DNA of 64,000 nucleotides. Source: Anthonomus grandis grandis (lineage: Eukaryota > Arthropoda > Insecta > Coleoptera > Curculionidae). Location of the stretch: assembly GCF_022605725.1 (NCBI RefSeq), contig NC_065548.1, positions 46,803,131 through 46,867,130 on the forward strand, in the 5' to 3' direction. Shown here in pieces: positions 47,273 to 58,303 of this stretch. Made by a program: the position numbers and the translations under genes. The notes below the pieces were generated by a model that worked only from the letters and a program-made list of their open reading frames with translations, was not told where the DNA came from and did no database searches. Numbering within the stretch: the stretch's first letter is position 1; each line of letters starts with the position of its first letter.

Positions 47273-47385
47273 AATTCCCGGACGATTTTTCCAGAGAGAT
47301 GTTTCTCAGGATGCCGTTCATTAAATAAATCCGCGACCCGATTTCTCAGCAGAATCTCTACTCTTTCTTCAATTGAGTACACCAT
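47273..47385 (-). pseudogene. mariner 3 transposase, N-terminal part
   Basis: Starts MVYSIEERVEILL at 47385 and continues VADLFNERHPEKHLSGKIVR up to the gypsy junction at 47273. Skipping the gypsy and one AATT copy, the same frame resumes at 36539 with the expected helix-turn-helix sequence. A short deletion seems to lie between EILL and RNRV. Confidence 0.85.
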
Positions 47386-47575
47386 AATTGATGATAAATT
47401 TAAAGGTTCAACAAGTTTTAAACACTTTAACCACAAAACAGGTATCTAGCACAGCTACTTGACCTGATTTAAAGGTAAAGAAAGAAACCAAATATTTTTA
47501 AAGATGTGTTCTATGTTCACTCTGGGTTCAGTCTCACTCTCTCAATAAATTTTAATGATATAGTCACACAACTTT

Positions 47576-47857
47576 CAAGGGCCCATATTTCCTAAACGAG
47601 TGACTCGATTTTTAAAAGCTAAGCAGCGTTGTATAGGGAACGGCAAAACCTTTATAAGGAAATATCACTTGACTCCCCGTCCCATTTAAAAAAATTAGGG
47701 GATGCCACCCACGCTTAGGGGGTTGAGTTTTTTGAAATGGTTTTTATGTCAAAAGTTGTCCCCTTGACAAATATACTTGACGTATTTTTGGATTTTGCCC
47801 GAAAAGTTTTTTCCTACCCTGTAATGCCTTGCGGTACGTTTTCGATGGGCCACCCTG
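47576..47857 (-). repeat. mariner 3 right terminal inverted repeat
   Basis: Inverted match to 35520-35806, followed by TA and a TATATATA run. Confidence 0.87.
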
Positions 47858-48120
47858 TATATATATCTATAACCCAAATATGCATACTAACCTAAATACC
47901 ATTTTACTTGGAAAACATATTATTTAATAATAAATAATTAGTACGAAATTTGGAGGTTACCTAATAACAAAAGATGCCCAAGATATTTGGCAGTAACTAT
48001 AAGCTGTTTATACTAAGCTATAAAATCTCCATTACAAAAAAAATTTACAGGACCTTTCTCAAAATTTGAGCAACTTTAACTAAAGAGCTTTTTGCATCCA
48101 AGGTATGCAGGGTTCCTGAG

Positions 48121-50148
48121 ATTTTTTTTTTTTTTTTTTTAAGGTAAACACAAGCATAAGAGGAAAGTCCTATGTCACTCTTGGAGTGGTGACAAGATAT
48201 TTGTGGGCATTTATCTTGAATCGCTGTAGGTTGTATGCGTCGGAAAATATGTGAGGTGGAAGCCCGTTTCACAAAGAAGATGCTCTCCAGATGAATGAGT
48301 CCCGATACAGCGACTTCCTTGGGGTAGGCAGGTGGACTCGATGTTGATGAGCCGCAACTGCTAGACGCGTCCTTCTTGCCGGAATAGCCCTGGGTGGAAT
48401 CAGGCCTGCCAGCTCAGAGGAGCACTTACCGTGATAATAACGGTAGAATAAACAGAGCATCATCAGCCACCTTTCTCCTATGCTCCAGACTATCCAGACT
48501 CTTTGTCAGTTCTGGTTTGTCGATAAGACGAATAGCTCTCTTCTGTATAGAATCCAGCAGGTTTAAACTATGCTTGGGTGCAGAGCTCCAGACATGCGAG
48601 CAATACTCAAGGGAAGGGCGTATTTGAGCCTTATAAAGAGTCAGCAACTGTTCTGGTGTATACAGTTTTTTCGTTTTGAAAAGCACTCCGAGTTTTTTGA
48701 AAGCCGCCCTGGCGACCTCGGCAACGTGGTCATGCCAGGACACACTGTTGGTGACCTCGACTCTTAGAAGATGTAAAGATGATTTCATTGGCAATGTTTT
48801 CCCTGCCATAACCAGCTCCGGGCCACCAAGGTTAGTCTTCATCGTAAATACTGCAGCCTGCGTTTTTTTAGCGTTGAAATTGACCAGATTGTTACCGCCC
48901 CACTCCAAGATTGCTCTAATATCGTTGTTGATTGAAGCTACTTGTTGCTGCCTAAGATTCTGAGAACTTGCGGCTGTCGTTGGTTTGGCGAACTTAAATG
49001 TGGAAATAAGTGTGCTATCGTCCGCAAAGCTGTAGATTGGATTGACAGTGGTTCCTAGCAAATCGTTGATATATATCAAGAAAAGGGTAGGGGATAGAAT
49101 GCATCCTTGAGGGACTCCAGCGTTAATGTTAAATTAGTCGGAGAGGTATCCATCGACGGCTACTTGGATTGTTCGTTGTTCAAGAAAACTTTTGATCCAA
49201 TTCAATAATGAGTTTTGAATGCCGATTGAGGAGAGTTTGGTTAGTAGTCCCTCATGCGATACTCTGTCAAATGCCTGGGAAATGTCAAGAGCGACTGAGC
49301 AGGACTCGCCGTGCTTCTCCATGGCCTCCGTCCACAAGTGTGTGACGTAAGCCAGAAGATCGCCGGTGGATCTAAGCTTTCGGAAGCCGTATTGATGATC
49401 GCTGATTAGTCCAGATGATTCCAGATATCTTAACAGTTGTTGGTTGACTGCTTTCTCTATAATCTTTGATATTACTGGAACTAGTGCAATCGGGCGGTAA
49501 TTGGAAGCCATCGTCTTCTTACCCTTTTTGGGTACAGCTTGCACTCGACCAGTTTTCCAGCTTGTTGAAAATTGGCCCTGCTTATACGATGCCATGAACA
49601 GTCTACATAAGGGAGGAGTCAATTCGTCTGCACAACGTTTTAGTATTAGGGCTGGAATTCCATCGGATCCAGAAGCTTTGTTGGTGTCTACGCTTTTAAG
49701 AATTTTATTTATAATTCGTTGGGGAACGAAATTTCTCCCATCGATGAATTCACCCTTGGTAAATATGGCGGTGTTTTGCCTTGCGAGTGCAGAGTAGAAT
49801 TGGACGCGAAGAGTTTACCCAGTAAGTTGGCTTTTTCCCTTGCTGTTACCGCGATAGAACCATCATCTGCTATTAGGGGTGGTAAGGCCGACTTAGCAAA
49901 TCCTTGACTAACGGCTTTCGATACCGACCAGAAAGATCTTGTTCCATTTAGGCAGTTTAGCAGTTTGTTTTTGATCCTGTTTTGTGACTCTCTTTGCATT
50001 CATCAATAATTCGCTTGCAGCTATTTCTGGAGGCTAAAAAGTTCCTCCGATTTTTGATGGAAGGATGTTGACGCCATTTGCGATATGCTGCGTTTTTAAT
50101 GTTTACTGCCTTTTTGCAATTCAGGTTGAACCATTGCTTGTTGTTGAT
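48121..50148 (-). pseudogene. LINE B2, 5'-truncated copy with poly(A), close relative of LINE B1
   Basis: The minus strand carries the ORF2 part from LNCPNGTRS-type sequence through RT to the 3' end, ending in a run of about 20 A (48121-48141). Blocks: NYRPIALVPVISKIIEKAV, QYGFRKLRSTGDLL, ALDISQAFDRVSHEGLL (motif A), IYINDLL, SFADDSTLIS (motif C), and IRPSLEYCSHVWSSA. A TAA interrupts at 49134-49136; frame changes lie near 49700 and 48460. Homology to LINE B1 begins abruptly at 50148, matching B1 near 8826, so it is 5'-truncated. Confidence 0.87.
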
Positions 50149-50159
50149 ACTTTAGAACA

Positions 50160-50454
50160 AGAGGATGTGAATTTGTTTTTCTCTTTTTCTGGAGTTAAGT
50201 TGGAGGAATAGTCTCAGCTGTAATCTCCGTAAGGCTCAACGGACTGCAGCATACCGCTCGGGTAATTTGATGGATCTCCACGGAGACCTTTTTACCTCTA
50301 AAAACATCAAATTATCAAGACTGCAGAATACTCTTGTCAATTAACGGGAGTTTGCATCCTACACACGGTAACCCTGTTGACAATAAATCTAATGGATCTA
50401 GATTAGACGTCAATAAACTCTCTGTAATAAAGCTTGTGATGGTCAGACTAGAAT
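50160..50454. other. unassigned 300 bp between LINE B2 and copia
   Basis: Not recognisable as copia 3' sequence or LINE. It may be a remnant of another element. Confidence 0.4.
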
Positions 50455-53400
50455 CACGCGACCTTTGTTTAGAACTTTGCCATGATATTGGCCCGTTCTG
50501 ATAACCTGAAAACATACCCTGTATATGATTTTCAATCAGCATCATTGGCCCAATCAGAGTCTACAAATCCCCCTAAATTAAATACATTATCTTCAGAAAA
50601 ACTTAATCTAAAATGTATAGTACTCTTTAGGTATCTAAGTATTCTTTTGGCACACTGCCAATGACATTCGGAAAAACAGTTATTAAACTGACTTAAGTAA
50701 TTAATTGCGAATGTAATATCCTGCCTAGTTAACACTGCTAAGTACATAAGACTTCCAATAAGTCTTTGATAGGGCAAATTACTCTAATCAGAATTTTCAT
50801 TATTTTCTACCTTTTCCACCTTAACTTCTATGGGAGTACTAACTACTTTACAATTTTCCATATCAAAATTTTTCAAAACCTAATTTACATAATCTGTTTG
50901 ATCTAAATGAATAGTATTATTTTCATAATCCCTTGTAATTCTAACCCCCAAACACTGTTTGGCTTCGCTCAGGTCTTTAATGTCAAATTCCAATCCTAAT
51001 TTTAATTTTAAATTTTTAATTTCCCTTAAATTATTTGAAAAAACAAAAAAATCATCAACATATAATACCACTAAGGTTAATGAATTTTTGTCCTTCTTTA
51101 TAAATAAACAACATTCATATTTTGAATTACTGTATCCCAGATTAGACAAAACTTCATTCACCCTTGCATTCCATGCTCTTAATGATTGCTTTAGTCCATA
51201 AACAGCTTTTTTTAATTTATACACACTACTTTTATTATCTTTCATAACAAACCCCTCTGGCTGTTTCATGTAAACAGGCTGTTCAAGAAAACCGTTTAAA
51301 AACGCTGTTTTCACATCAAGATTTATAATTTTCAAATCTAATTGTATAGCTAAGCTTACCAACAATCTTAATGTAGAATGCCTAACTACAGGTGCAAACA
51401 CTTCACCATAGTCAATTCCAGGCTTCTGTACACAACCTTTTGCCATAAGACGTGCCCGATATTTCACTTCTCCAATGTTACTAACCTTAGTCTTAAAAAC
51501 TCATTTGCATGGAACCACAGTTGTCGAATTTGGTGCACAATCAACAAGTTCCCAAGCATTATTGACTTCAAAACTCTTGACCTCCTCGGCCATGGCTTCC
51601 CTCCAAAGTTCAGCATCTGCTCTACACATGGCTTGCTCTACAGTCTCTTGATTACCATTAAAATTGCCACCACCATATTGTACACAGGCATAAGCTATAT
51701 AATCATCATAGTGTTTTTGTTTTATTGTTCTTTGAGATCTTCTCACTTCTAAGTTCTCTACATCAGGTTGGACAGTGTCATCAGCCCCCGGGAACACAAA
51801 ATCCTCATCACTGGTAGAGTCTACAATGTCATAGTCTTCCTCTGAGTCAGACTCCACTACATTCCCATTCTCCTGATTAGCTTCAGCCCCCACTAAATCT
51901 CTGGATTTCTGTGGCTCACATAAAATGTATTGCTTGGCTGGTGTGTTGATCTCTTCAATAACAACATCTCTACTTATGAGAATATTCTTTGTCTCCGGGT
52001 CATACATCCTGTAACCTTTTATATCGTCACTAAAACCAACTAAGACAATTTTCTTCGACTCTTTCTCCCACTTAAGACGCTTCTCTTTGGGTACTAAGAC
52101 CATTCCCTTGCTGCCAAATATGCGGATCTGACTCACATCCGGTTTCCTGCCATGCCATTTTTCAAAAGGAGCAATTTCAAGTCCTGAAACTGCCGATTTG
52201 TTCCTGAGATAAACTGCAGTAGCAACAGCTTCTGCCCAAAAAAGTTTCTCAAAGTATACATCATACAATAAACAACGAGCCTTTTCAACTAATGTCCGGT
52301 TCATCCTTTCACTCATGCCATTTTGTTGTGGAGTGTAAACATTAGTTTCTTGATGCAAAATGCCAAACTTCTTATAAAAAACCTTAAACTTGTTACTATT
52401 AGACTCAGTTCCCTGATCAGTGCGGAAAATTTTAATCCTGCTGCCCTTTTGATTCTCAATAAAATTTTTAAACTCTTGAAATTTTTCAAAGGCCTCATCC
52501 TTGTCCCTTAGAAAATAGGCAAAAACCATCCTTGTAAAGTCATCCTCAAGTACCATGAAATATTTGGAGCCCCCAAGAGATGTCACTTCCATTGGACCAC
52601 ATAAATCTCCATGTATTACCTCCAATGGACCATTTGCTCTGTTACCTCTGTGACTAAAAGGTAGTCTACTTTGTTTCCCTTCACAGCAAACCTCACACAA
52701 TTCATTAGGCTTAACCACTGACCCCTTAAATTCAAAACCTGTAACTAAACCGTTTTTCATAGAATTTAAGTCTTTGTAATTCAAATGTCCAAAGCGCCTA
52801 TGCTATATTTCACTTGAAACTGCCAAATCTGCTAAATTAATCTGGGAATTCTTAAAATCAAGCTTATATGCATTATCCACTAATTTAGCTTTAGCTATCA
52901 GCTGACTATTTTTGTTATATATGTCACACCCTTGATTAAAAAACACAACTTTGTTCTGATTTTTAATAAGTTGATTTACCGACAATAAATTGGTCGTCAA
53001 TCTTGGTACATATAGAACATCAGAAATTTTAACAGCATACTCCCCATTAGCTATTGTTGTTATGTTGACATCACCACAACCCTCTATAGCCAACCTAGTA
53101 TTATTTGCCACAGTGATTTCCTTCACAGGCAAATTTTCCTTCATGTTTTCGAGCCAATCACTCCTTGATGTGAGGTAAACACTACAACCCGAGTCCACAT
53201 ACCAGTCAGAGTTGTTAAAATTCCCTGATAAAAAAACTACATTAAAAGCATTGCTTGAATCACTATTATTTCTTTTAATTTCTGGACACTTATTCATAAA
53301 ATGCCCTGTCTTTTTACATTTAAAACAGGTCACATCTTTAGTTTTTGGTTTAACACCACTACTACTACCACCTCGATTTCCCTTGCCGAACCACTTGCTG

Positions 53401-53513
53401 CCGACATTACTTCCAGCACCCCCTTTGGTCATTTTGCTAAACGAAGAAGTTGCTAAAGCACCACCAGATGACTGATGTCGACTATCAGCGCCACCTAGGT
53501 GCATATCTAACAA
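50455..53513 (-). pseudogene. copia gag-pol, multiple nonsense codons
   Basis: One frame is kept from 53513 to 50532. Gag ends with a zinc knuckle CFKCKKTGHFMNKC; protease has WYVDSGCSVYLTS. After a TAG at 52803, the pre-integrase finger (HRRFGHLNYKDL, CEVCCEGK) and integrase triad follow: VIHGDLCGPM, FRTDQGTESNSN, QQNGMSERMNRTL. After a TGA at 51501, RT has DYGEVFAPVVRHSTLRLL, NLDVKTAFLNGFLEQPVYMK and LYVDDFFVFSN (catalytic YVDD). A stop follows at 50880, then YLAVLTRQDITFAINYLSQF and FVDSDWANDAD of RNase H. The last piece (PISWQSSKQRS) is frameshifted. Confidence 0.9.
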
Positions 53514-54000
53514 CCTAGATTTTATGCATGTTCAATTGCAATAACCATTGGTTTATACTTGTCAGTAAATCCAGCTAACATCAAGCAGCCTATTAACTCC
53601 TGACTGAGCTGAAAACCACATCTTTCAGGCTTTTGTGATGTGTCGATTACCTGGTTCACATAATTTTCCATTGATTCACAACAATCAAGCCTCAATGAAA
53701 TTAATTTCCTTAGTAAACCAATTTTACGTGCAAAACCTGAATCCTCATAGAGTCGCTTTAATTTGTTCCATACATCCTTGGCAGAACTACTATCTTTTAC
53801 TGAGTAAGTAGCGAGGAATCCAAAGTTAGGATCAATTTTGCCTTGGCCTTGCTTACTAAAACGGTATCAGTTTCAGATCCATCGATGCACTTCGATAATC
53901 CCTCTAAAACAAACACATTTTCTACTGCAAATGCTCAATCTGCATAATTTTTTCTCCCAATCTCACAGCCATTTTTTGACACTCGCGATTACCGTTTAAC
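53514..54000 (-). pseudogene. copia gag N-terminal region, frameshifted
   Basis: The minus strand from about 53975 reads MAVRLGEKIMQ, then in neighbouring frames VFVLEGLSKCIDGSETDTV, KDVWNKLKRLYEDSGFARKI, LISLRLDCCESMENYVNQVI and GCLMLAGFTDKYKPMVIAIE. These are typical of copia Gag (UBN2-like) sequences. At least three frame breaks separate them from the zinc-knuckle frame. Confidence 0.75.
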
Positions 54001-54052
54001 TTTGAATTTTGATTTTGACGATTGAAATGTGGCGACGGTCTAGGGCTGCGGC

Positions 54053-54066
54053 CTGGGCCCATAACC
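54053..54066 (-). promoter_or_regulatory. copia primer-binding site, half-tRNA initiator Met type
   Basis: The minus strand reads AACA/GGTTATGGGCCCAG. This matches the site used by Drosophila copia, which pairs with an internal part of initiator methionine tRNA instead of the tRNA 3' end. Confidence 0.8.
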
Positions 54067-54659
54067 TGTTTATTAGGAAGTAAACTTTTATTAGGAACTG
54101 CACTTTTTATTAGGAAGTAAATAAAAGGCGAGTTTACTGCGAAAACCTTCCGACGAACAAGATTTATTTAATTAAAAGCAACCATGATGATACAAAAGCA
54201 AAATTACACACACACAGTTCACGCAGCTGATCATGACACAAGTCAAACAAATTTTCTGTAGGCCTCAAACCTATAATTAGTAAAGAAAAGTCTATTAAAC
54301 GTTTAAGAGATGAACGGAAGGACTAAATCACTAGTCACTGACACACTCTAGAAAGGCTCAGATACACATAGATAGGCTCTGAACAGACTGCCCTTAAAAA
54401 GTTGACCAGCAAATTTGACCAATGGCAGGTGTTTGATCAGGATGCCGATGGTTTTGGGAGGAAGATGAAACTGGAGACCACATTAACGAGTCCCCAGCAC
54501 TCACGCGTTTGACTCAATTATCTGATTAACACATACACTTTACCCAGTGACATTATGTCTTTCAAACTAGAGCACTTCAGTGGTTTTTCCAAGGGCATTA
54601 GCTATTGGTAGCCTCCAGTGAGGCACGACTAGTTCATTAGAAAACCTGTGTGCATAACA
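54067..54659 (-). repeat. probable copia 5' LTR
   Basis: The sequence next to the primer site ends in CCTAATAAACA, and TGTTATGCACACAGG at 54659 is a plausible start, giving about 590 bp. With no second LTR to compare, the outer edge is a guess. Confidence 0.4.
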
Positions 54660-54859
54660 CCCCTTTTGGCTGCCCACTGATTTACAATTACAAAGATGAA
54701 TCATAAACTCAATACGGAAAGAAAACAATGAGAATACGCAAACAGGAAGAGATACCTTGACAAATTATTTCGGGGTCTTTTTCCTGCAAAGTTCTTAATA
54801 GACCAAATACCTATTAATGACTCCATCTTCAGAACGACCTCTACGAAAAACTTAAGAAG

Positions 54860-55150
54860 TTACCAAAAAAGATAGTGAGGTTTAAAAAATTATTTGGTCC
54901 TAATGCCATCATTCCAACAATGATGCAATAAGTTCCAGATATTTTAATAAATGAGCTTTTTTGAGACCTCATTGCCTACCAGCTCATGGTTACATTCCGG
55001 TAACGTGGCTTTCAGCCATAGTGGCGCTTATACCCAAGCGTGGGAAAACAGACCATTATCTGGAAAAATCATTTATATCAAGCAGCCTAATGGCATCTGC
55101 TTTGACATTAGGAATGGAACCTTAATTGATCCTCGTCTCCCTTTAAACAG
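54860..55150 (+). pseudogene. LINE F reverse transcriptase finger fragment
   Basis: The plus strand reads KLFGPNAIIPTMMQ, then, in a shifted frame, VTWLSAIVALIPKRGKTDHY and LEKSFISSSLMA. These correspond to the RT segment before motif A in an RNase H-bearing LINE (relatives read VPxxWRxAxVVFIPKPGK). It probably belongs with the fragment at 55433-56815. An unrelated gypsy segment lies between the two. Confidence 0.6.
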
Positions 55151-55164
55151 GAAATTCAACAGAG

Positions 55165-55432
55165 ACACTGAGACACAATGGGGTCCAAGGTAAAGAAGAA
55201 TTATAGGAAATGTTGAAATTGAGAGTGGGGGAATCTTTTAAAAGTTCTTGGTATTCACTAGCCATTTTCGTTAAAAAGCCAAATAGAGAAATGACGTTAT
55301 GTTTCGATGGCCATCCTCTAATTGAAATTACCAAACCAAATAGTGATCCTCTTTCGAACATTATGCAGATTTTAACTTCTCGTTAAAATGCTAGATATAT
55401 ATCTTCGATTGATCTTAGGCAGATCTTGGGCA
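55165..55432 (+). pseudogene. gypsy-type reverse transcriptase fragment, N-terminal half
   Basis: The plus strand reads FVKKPNREMTLCFDGHPLIE, ITKPNSDPLSNIMQILTS, stop, NARYISSIDLRQ: the first RT blocks of a Ty3/gypsy pol, with motif A Asp in SSIDL. There are stops near 55205 and 55384. It differs from the gypsy at 36.5-47.3 kb. The second half seems to be at 56890-57106. Confidence 0.8.
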
Positions 55433-56815
55433 GATAGCAAGCTCACGTTTAAAACTGACGTAAAGCAGGCAGTAAATAAGGCAATAGCCCTAATATAGCA
55501 ATAAGGGCGAACAATAGGTGCCCAAGTGATAAGATGGGGTCTTAAATCCCACGTTCTCCAGTAGCTTTATACTGCAGTCATACGACCGAGGATCTCATAC
55601 GGATCCGTGGTATGGTGGTCAGCCATATTGAAGGTCATCAACGCCCAAAAGCTGACCAGACTGCAAAGACCGGTCTGCTTGGAAATTACTGGAGCTCTGA
55701 GAATCACACCTGCGGCCCCATTAAATATTTTTCGTGAGCTCCCGGATGTCATAAGGTCATCATCCGGTGCATAAGAGGATGAAGGATAGCGGAAGGTGGC
55801 GCCATATTCACCTAGGACCAAAGCTATATGACAATTGCTTTCAGAATATGTAAGAACATATCAATTTTGACATCCAGATGTACTACAGAAAGTGGCAAAC
55901 TAAGGTTCAAGAAAGGATTTAAGTCAAAATCCCGATAAGGGAAGAATGGTCGGTGAACCAAATTAACGAGCCAAGTGGTTTCCAGGCCTAGTACACAGAT
56001 AGATCATGGATGAAAACACCCATTCAGCCAGAGCCGGAGTGTATAGGATGGAAACGAACACAGGGAAATCCTTCCCGCTAGGGAAACACACCACAATTTT
56101 CCAAGCAGAGGTGTTTGCTATACTTGAAGTAGCAAACAAACGAGAGGCATTGGATAGTAATGGGGGGATTCACATCTACTCCGATAGTCATGCTACTCTC
56201 AAGGCGATTCAGAAACCCAGGGCCAGCTCAGCGTTAGTTCAGGAATGAAGCGACACATTGGAAAGGCTTGCAATACACAGGGAAGTGAGACTGAGGTGTG
56301 TGTCAGCACACCAGAGTGGCGAGGGCAACGAGCGGGCCGACGAATTGGCAAGACAAGGTTCCCCCTTCGTAGGCCCCGAACCTTGTCTCGGTCTTAGCAA
56401 AAAACATATCTCACAGGCACTTTATAATTGGGCCTGGGAAAAACACAAGGAAGAATTGGAGAAAGCAAAAGGATGTAGACAGGCCAAGGAAATGATACCA
56501 GACCATGACGGCTCTAAAGCAAGGCGACTGCGAACAAAGACCTGACAGAGTATCAAAGACTTGGTGGGAATCCTGACTAGGCACAACACTCTAAACAGGC
56601 ATCTACACCTTCTTGGTATAAGAGAAAGCTCACTCTGTCTGAATTGCAGCACAGGGGAAGAAACTTCATACCACATACTAGGTATCTGTGATAGGTGGAG
56701 TCGCCTGAGAAGAAACACTTTTGGAGCAACGACACTCCAACGGGAAGATCTTAAAGATCTGTACTGAGACAACGTGCAAGCCTTTATTAAAAGGACTCAG
56801 TGAAGACCGCGCATT
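55433..56815 (+). pseudogene. LINE F C-terminal region with RNase H domain
   Basis: From 55433: LTFKTDVKQAVNKAIAL, LYTAVIRPRISYGSVVWWSA, ITGALRITPAAPLN (RT connection). From 55990 an RNase H domain: YTDRSWMK, AGVYRMETNTGKSFPLGKHT, IFQAEVFAILEV, IHIYSDSHATLKAI, CVSAHQSGEGNERADELAR; the D-E-D-D residues are visible. Then LVGILTRHNTLNRHLHLLGI and CLNCSTGEETSYHILGIC, a C-terminal Cys/His motif. Stops at 56247 and 56544 and others upstream. LINEs with RNase H belong to I/LOA/R1-type groups; I cannot choose among these. Confidence 0.82.
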
Positions 56816-56889
56816 GGGAGTGGAGCTGTAAGAGTGGGTGACTCTGGGGTTGGCGAAAAGGGACTGCTCAGGTCTACTTATGATCCTGG

Positions 56890-57106
56890 TAATATAAGCA
56901 ACAGTAGTGTTAGATGACTTCGAGTCTCATATCAATCGTTTGCGTGAAGTTAAGCAAAAACTGCAAGCTACAGGACTCACAACCAATTTGGAAAAGTGTG
57001 ACTTTTTTAGGACCTCTTTAAAATTTCTTTGCTATGTCGTGGGTTCGGATTCTCTTGAGACTAATCCTGATAAAGTTTTAGCTATGGTCAATTGTTCTCT
57101 AGAAAA
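56890..57106 (+). pseudogene. gypsy-type reverse transcriptase fragment, C-terminal half
   Basis: The plus strand reads LDDFESHINRLREVKQKLQA, TGLTTNLEKCDFFRTSLKFL, CYVVGSDSLETNPDKVLAMV, the region after the RT catalytic box in Ty3/gypsy pol. The catalytic box itself is shortened to VLDD. It continues the logic of the piece at 55165-55432, with LINE F in between. Confidence 0.78.
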
Positions 57107-57117
57107 AAGAAGGATAT

Positions 57118-57376
57118 TGGCCAACTTTCTGGACTTAAAAGTATGTTTGACAAGCTTGCATTGAGATTTATTACAAGAGATGTAGAGATACTTGGAGTTA
57201 AGGCAACTACCTGCAGGTGGATTGACTGCGTGCTCCAAAACAAAATAGTACGCAGAAAATTGCTTAGCAAAAAAAAAAACAAAGCCCGAGCAATATGTGA
57301 TCTTTGTAATTTCTTATGTGGACCTTTGCAACGAAAAGTTGTTCTTAGAAATAAGAAGCCAAACACAGCACTATAG
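57118..57376 (+). pseudogene. LINE RT palm fragment, out of order
   Basis: An open stretch (57092-57376) reads MFDKLALRFITRDVEILGVK and TTCRWIDCVLQNKIVR. That resembles the segment after RT motif A in jockey/I-type LINEs (relatives: GVxxTICRWIDxML). It belongs between the LINE pieces at 54.9-55.15 and 55.4-56.8 kb but lies downstream of both. The end (CDLCNFLCGPLQRKVV) is unassigned. Confidence 0.45.
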
Positions 57377-57605
57377 GTCATGTAGATGTCTGGGTTACAA
57401 TAGCATAAGGCAAGTTTAGTACAATAAGAAAAAGATCAACTATAATCAGTCTCAAATGTTGTGAGAAAATAGACAGAAAATAGAGATGTAAATATTCGTC
57501 ATTTTAAATCTACATAGTGCTAATTACCAATAGGCGGAAATAACAAAATTAAGAAAAATATTCTACAGTTTAAATAGACTCCTGTTCGGATCTCCGGGTG
57601 CAGGC
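57377..57605. other. unassigned spacer
   Basis: No gene or repeat recognised. Confidence 0.5.
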
Positions 57606-57639
57606 TGATCTGGAAGATCCATCGGGCGTAAAACATTTG

Positions 57640-58303
57640 AGAATTAGCATCTATAATATAAGACGTTTGAATACAGGTATAAACGCCGTACACCAATATC
57701 TACAAATAAACAGACTTCGATCTGCAAGCAAATCGTCCAAGTGCGGAAATTGCGATTGTGGAAAAATTTAACGTCCACAATATTAACTGGTTGACCTATT
57801 CTAACAGAACTAATAATAAGGCAGAACCTAATGTAGCTCATACGAGAGCCAGTCAACATCCCCGATAGGCAGGAAGACTTTCCTAGCATCCTGGATCTGT
57901 TTTTCGCTATCTATACTGACTCGTACAATATTTTACTATATGCACGACTAGGAACATCAAGTCACAAATTAATAACTAGAACATAGAAACCAAAAATGAA
58001 ATCGGGATGCCAATCGGATGGCAAGTTCTGCAAATCGTGTGAACATTGTTGTCTTGAGAAATGTGTGCAAGCAGACAATTTATACCTGCAGAGAAAAATA
58101 AAACGAGAGAGCGAAGAACAAACTTTCCAATTGCCCCAACGGGTTAAAATGGTTCTGGTCTGCTGCAAAAGCAGTTGATCAAGATTTCTGTAGGTCAAAA
58201 ATTCCACAATTGACTAGAGAAGATGGTTCTATTGCAATGACCCTAATGGATAAGGCAGACTTGGTGGGTCAGATGTTTGCATCAAACTCGACCGTAGATT
58301 CAC
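57640..58303 (+). pseudogene. LINE B3, 5' part (endonuclease), heavily decayed
   Basis: Compared with LINE B1, 57645-57715 reads SIYNIRRLNTGINAVHQYLQ, 57760-57795 has a decayed FNVHNINWL, and 58130-58300 reads NCPNGLKWFWSAAKAVDQDF, then IPQLTREDGSIAMTLMDKA and FASNSTVDSPT. Much is missing between. It stops near 58303, exactly at the splice donor of the channel exon on the other strand. The matching 3' part resumes near 59760. Confidence 0.75.

Larger units (their letters stand above)
35520..47857 (-). mobile_element. mariner-like element 3 with about 285-bp inverted repeats, split by a gypsy element
   Basis: The outer ends (CAGAGCGGCCCATCGAAAAC at 35520; the inverted partner ends at 47857) are inverted repeats of about 285 bp. 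Both sides carry TA (35518-35519, 47858-47859). The minus-strand transposase pseudogene is divided into 47385-47273 and 36543-35865 by the gypsy insertion. Removing the gypsy and one AATT copy restores an element of about 1.6 kb. The TIRs resemble mariner 2's in the segment GGGGACAACTTTTGACATAA. Confidence 0.88.
50455..54659 (-). mobile_element. Ty1/copia LTR retrotransposon, 3' end lost
   Basis: Minus-strand gag, protease, integrase, RT and RNase H occur in that order, which is diagnostic of copia (integrase before RT). A primer site and probable 5' LTR lie at the upstream end. The RNase H region breaks off near 50455 and no second LTR is visible, so the 3' end was deleted, possibly when nearby LINE insertions occurred. 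Confidence 0.88.

Noticed and set aside
48045..48120. Minus-strand coding hint SGTLHTLDAKSSLVKVAQIL before LINE B2's tail
   Set aside because: Short, with no splice support, and it may be chance flanking sequence.
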